From assembly GCF_014357575.1 (NCBI RefSeq), contig NZ_JACONW010000016.1, positions 1 through 58,261 of the forward strand: a DNA stretch of 58,261 bases, given 5' to 3'. Made by a program: the position numbers and the translations under genes. Under the pieces are notes generated by a model, which was given only the letters and a program-made list of their open reading frames with translations, searched no databases and was not told where the DNA came from. This DNA comes from Pseudomonas folii (GTDB lineage: Bacteria > Pseudomonadota > Gammaproteobacteria > Pseudomonadales > Pseudomonadaceae). Numbering within the stretch: the stretch's first letter is position 1; the number at the start of each line of letters is the position of its first letter. This document shows, one piece after another, positions 57,001 through 58,261 of the stretch.

Positions 57001-57314
57001 CTACCGCAGAAGCAGCAGTGGCTGTCGCCCCTGAAGCCCCTGCACTGCCGGTGAGCAGCAACGGCCGCGCGCCAAACGACCCACGTGAAGTGCGTCGCCG
57101 CAAGCGTGAAGAAGAGCGTCTGAAGAAGGAAGCTGAAGAAGCCGCAGCCAACACCGCTGCTGCTCCTGTAGCTGAAGTCGAAGCGGTTCAACCAGCAGTC
57201 GAGTCAGTTGAAGCTGCTCCGGTGGCTGATGAGAATCAGCATTCGGTGGATCACGCAGTCACGCAGCACCACGAAGCCAAGGAAGAAAGCACCGAGCCTA
57301 AACCCCTCGCTTGA
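54033..57314 (+). CDS. rne: Ribonuclease E
   Basis: The 1093-aa protein starts at ATG 54033 ([20 protein letters not shown]). The catalytic half (about 1-530) contains the S1 domain ([20 protein letters not shown]), the 5' sensor, the DNase-I-like Mg-binding Asp residues ([13 protein letters not shown] near 303, VIDFIDM near 346) and the Zn-link CPRCNGTG near 400. The C-terminal half is disordered: an amphipathic membrane-anchor-like helix near 560-575 ([14 protein letters not shown]), an Arg-rich repeat block (APREER, about 620-740), and Ala/Pro/Glu-rich scaffold sequence. It starts mRNA decay and processes rRNA and tRNA. A terminator follows. Confidence 0.97.
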   Translation: MKRMLINATQPEELRVALVDGQRLYDLDIESGAREQKKANIYKGRITRIEPSLEAAFVDFGSERHGFLPLKEISREYFKKAPEGRVNIKDVLSEGQEVIVQVEKEERGNKGAALTTFISLAGRYLVLMPNNPRAGGISRRIEGEERNELREALNGLIAPADMGLIVRTAGLGRSSEEMQWDLDYLLQLWTAIKEASLDRAAPFLIYQESNVIIRAIRDYLRQDIGEVLIDSIEAQEEALTFIRQVMPQYASKIKLYEDSVPLFNRFQIESQIETAFQRVVELPSGGSIVIDPTEALVSIDINSARATKGSDIEETALQTNLEAAEEIARQLRLRDIGGLIVIDFIDMTPAKNQRAVEEKVRESLEADRARVQVGRISRFGLLEMSRQRLRPSLGESSGIVCPRCNGTGIIRDVESLSLAILRLIEEEALKDRTAEVRAQVPIPVAAFLLNEKRNSITKIELRTRARIIILPNDHLETPHFEVQRLRDDSPEAHTLQSSYEIAAAAAEIEEVQPAAATRTLVRQEAAVKTAPPRANAPVPVEAAPTAPTPVAHEPSLFKGLVKSLVSLFATKEEPAAPVVVEKPVAERPARNEERRNGRQQSRGRNNRRDEERKPREERAERAPREERAPREERAPREERAPRAPREAVVEENSAAPREERPARAPREERAPRTPRAGREDRKPREERVRELREPLDAAPAADAAPREERPERAPREERQPRAPREERQPRAEQAVAEVSEDEVLNNEELATEDHQDGAEGDRPRRRSRGQRRRSNRRERQRDANGNVIEGSEGSEEEGSESGNTESANTEVAAGLAITAATAAVASSVISAPAEAEAHRQAERATATVDSADSSFVPEAVIETPSIQTPAFEAPAVEIPAVEAPVADKAPKAETAPDVEVQQVVEMAPQVIAEAPALAAQTEMFEAPHAERFVPFTPTPEPSTPAPQVEEVAPVREEAPAAESAELPTPAPVVAEEPAPYAAPEVVATPPTAEAAVAVAPEAPALPVSSNGRAPNDPREVRRRKREEERLKKEAEEAAANTAAAPVAEVEAVQPAVESVEAAPVADENQHSVDHAVTQHHEAKEESTEPKPLA

Positions 57315-57327
57315 TCCTTGACTGAAT

Positions 57328-57364
57328 AAAAAGCCCCACCTGTGAGAGCAGGTGGGGCTTTTTT
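57328..57364 (+). terminator. Terminator of rne
   Basis: AAAAAGCCCCACCT, a short loop and AGGTGGGGCTTTTTT form a 12-bp GC-rich stem with a T tail, 14 nt after the rne stop. Confidence 0.93.
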
Positions 57365-57378
57365 GTGGACGAGTGATC

Positions 57379-57451
57379 TGTAGGAGCTGCCGAAGGCTGC
57401 GATGGCGGTGCATCAGGAAGGCCGCTTTCGCAGCCTTCGGCAGCTCCTACA
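57379..57451. repeat. Inverted repeat 1 downstream of rne
   Basis: TGTAGGAGCTGCCGAAGGCT at 57379 is mirrored by AGCCTTCGGCAGCTCCTACA ending at 57451. The element folds as one long hairpin. Confidence 0.88.
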
Positions 57452-57482
57452 TAAAATGCAGCGTATCCAAAAGTTGCCCTGA

Positions 57483-57575
57483 CCTGTAGGAGCTCACCGA
57501 GGTTAAGAGGCCAGCGATGGCGGTGTGTCAGGCTAACCGCTATCGCTGGCCTCGTAACCTCGGTGAGCTCCTACG
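57483..57575. repeat. Inverted repeat 2 downstream of rne
   Basis: TGTAGGAGCTCACCGAGGTT at about 57485 is mirrored by AACCTCGGTGAGCTCCTAC ending at about 57574. It shares the outer TGTAGGAGCT and the loop GCGATGGCGGTG with repeat 1 but has a different stem interior. Confidence 0.88.
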
Positions 57576-57589
57576 GGATTGAGGTAAAC

Positions 57590-58183
57590 CTATAGAACAA
57601 ACACCAACCGGTCTGGCACATCCACATCCCACAGCACACCCGGATCATCCACCTCGACCTGCTCAACGCAGCCATCATTGAACAACCGTCGTGCGCCCTG
57701 ATCGCCATTTAATGCCATCAGCGCGGGGCCATACTGACGACCAAAACCCACCGGATGACCCAGTTCGCCACTCAGGACAGGTACAGAAATCAGACCGTCC
57801 TCCAATGAAGCAGCAACCTTGTGCAGGGTCTGAGGCAGGATAAACGGCATGTCACCCAGAACGATCAACCAGGCACGATGATCGGGCTCGGCAGCCACCG
57901 CTGCAGCGATGCTGTCGCCCATACCCGCTGAGGCCAGCATGACCAGCTCGCAGCGGTACCGTTGGGCAAGTGAGATGATTTGTGAGCAATCAGGTCGGGT
58001 AATCACCAGAACCTTGTCGACAACCCCTTGCAGGTTGACGAGAGCGTGCTCCAGCACCGGACGCTCGACTCCATCGCGACCGATACAACGAGCCAGCAAC
58101 TTGCTCTGACCTTGTCCGGCAATGGCTTGAAACCGAGTACCTTCTCCGGCAGCGAGCACGACGGCGCAAACAGTGCTGGTCAT
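57590..58183 (-). CDS. MobA/MocA-like nucleotidyltransferase
   Basis: The start at ATG 58183 has AAGGGA 6 nt upstream (MTSTVCAVVLAAGEGTRFQA), giving 197 aa. It has the NTP-transferase glycine-rich loop LAAGEGTRF, the metal-binding Asp in WLIVLGDMPF and the GHPVGFG motif seen in molybdenum-cofactor cytidylyl/guanylyltransferases (MocA/MobA). It may mature the cofactor of a xanthine-dehydrogenase-family enzyme, but no such enzyme is in the window, so the substrate is open. Confidence 0.82.
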   Translation of the reverse strand: MTSTVCAVVLAAGEGTRFQAIAGQGQSKLLARCIGRDGVERPVLEHALVNLQGVVDKVLVITRPDCSQIISLAQRYRCELVMLASAGMGDSIAAAVAAEPDHRAWLIVLGDMPFILPQTLHKVAASLEDGLISVPVLSGELGHPVGFGRQYGPALMALNGDQGARRLFNDGCVEQVEVDDPGVLWDVDVPDRLVFVL

Positions 58184-58261
58184 GGTTACTCCCTTCCTGG
58201 GCATAGGTCACTACACAATATTTACAGTGGTTTTTGTGTACATATCTGTCGTGAAGCAAAC

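Overview
The window is chromosomal DNA of a Pseudomonas, probably a plant-associated member of the P. syringae/viridiflava/cichorii part of the genus. Gene content and order (metZ-purF-cvpA-dedD-folC-accD-trpF-truA-fimV; tatD-pilZ-holB-tmk-mltG-pabC-fabF-acpP-fabG-fabD-plsX-rpmF-yceD; maf-sppA-HAD-rluC-rne) are typical of the genus. The many REP/REPIN-type inverted repeats (GGAGCGGTGCTTGCCCGCG and TAGGAGCGAACTTGTTCGCG families) fit too. The species assignment is inference; the genus is firm.

Region 1 (1-1183): a tandem REPIN array and a DUF2242 lipoprotein. Region 2 (1342-10096): a catabolic cluster read left to right. It encodes a DapA/NAL-family pyruvate aldolase, a group III (Fe) alcohol dehydrogenase, a DUF1537 acid-sugar kinase, a PdxA2-type 4-phospho-tetronate dehydrogenase, a sodium/solute symporter, a cytoplasmic sialidase-fold (BNR) protein, an SDR and a DeoR regulator. 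Three copies of a 15-nt operator-like motif precede the first gene. Together these enzymes could cleave a C7 2-keto-3-deoxy diacid to pyruvate plus a C4 aldehyde acid, reduce that to a tetronate, phosphorylate it and convert it to dihydroxyacetone phosphate. The stereochemistry fits DHA (3-deoxy-D-lyxo-heptulosarate), a sugar of plant rhamnogalacturonan II. Region 3 (10376-12137): a CHASE3 chemoreceptor behind a sigma-28 promoter.

Region 4 (12.2-19.9 kb) is the accessory island. It holds a fragment of an IS66 tnpB and two decayed Rhs C-terminal modules, each ending in a broken toxin tip followed by an intact AT-rich gene in the immunity position. On the opposite strand is an array of intact genes, of which one is a Tli4-type T6SS lipase immunity protein and one a colicin-D-type immunity protein; two are unrecognised. 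No intact toxin is present, so this looks like an effector graveyard that keeps its immunity genes.

Region 5 (20.0-23.2 kb): a LysR regulator divergent from an MBL-fold protein with an altered metal motif, a DsbA-family protein, and a tRNA operon (Val-Asp-Asp, minus strand). Region 6 (23.4-36.7 kb): SDR, metZ, purF, cvpA, dedD, folC, accD, trpF, truA, fimV and an Asd paralogue lacking the catalytic Cys. Region 7 (36.7-49.5 kb): DUF1285 and DUF4823 proteins, a TetR regulator, a small RNA resembling RgsA, tatD, pilZ and the DNA-replication/fatty-acid cluster down to yceD. Region 8 (49.6-58.2 kb): maf, sppA, a HAD phosphatase, rluC divergent from rne (with a 0.7-kb leader), and a MobA/MocA-like nucleotidyltransferase. 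No rRNA, CRISPR array, prophage or intact insertion sequence was seen.
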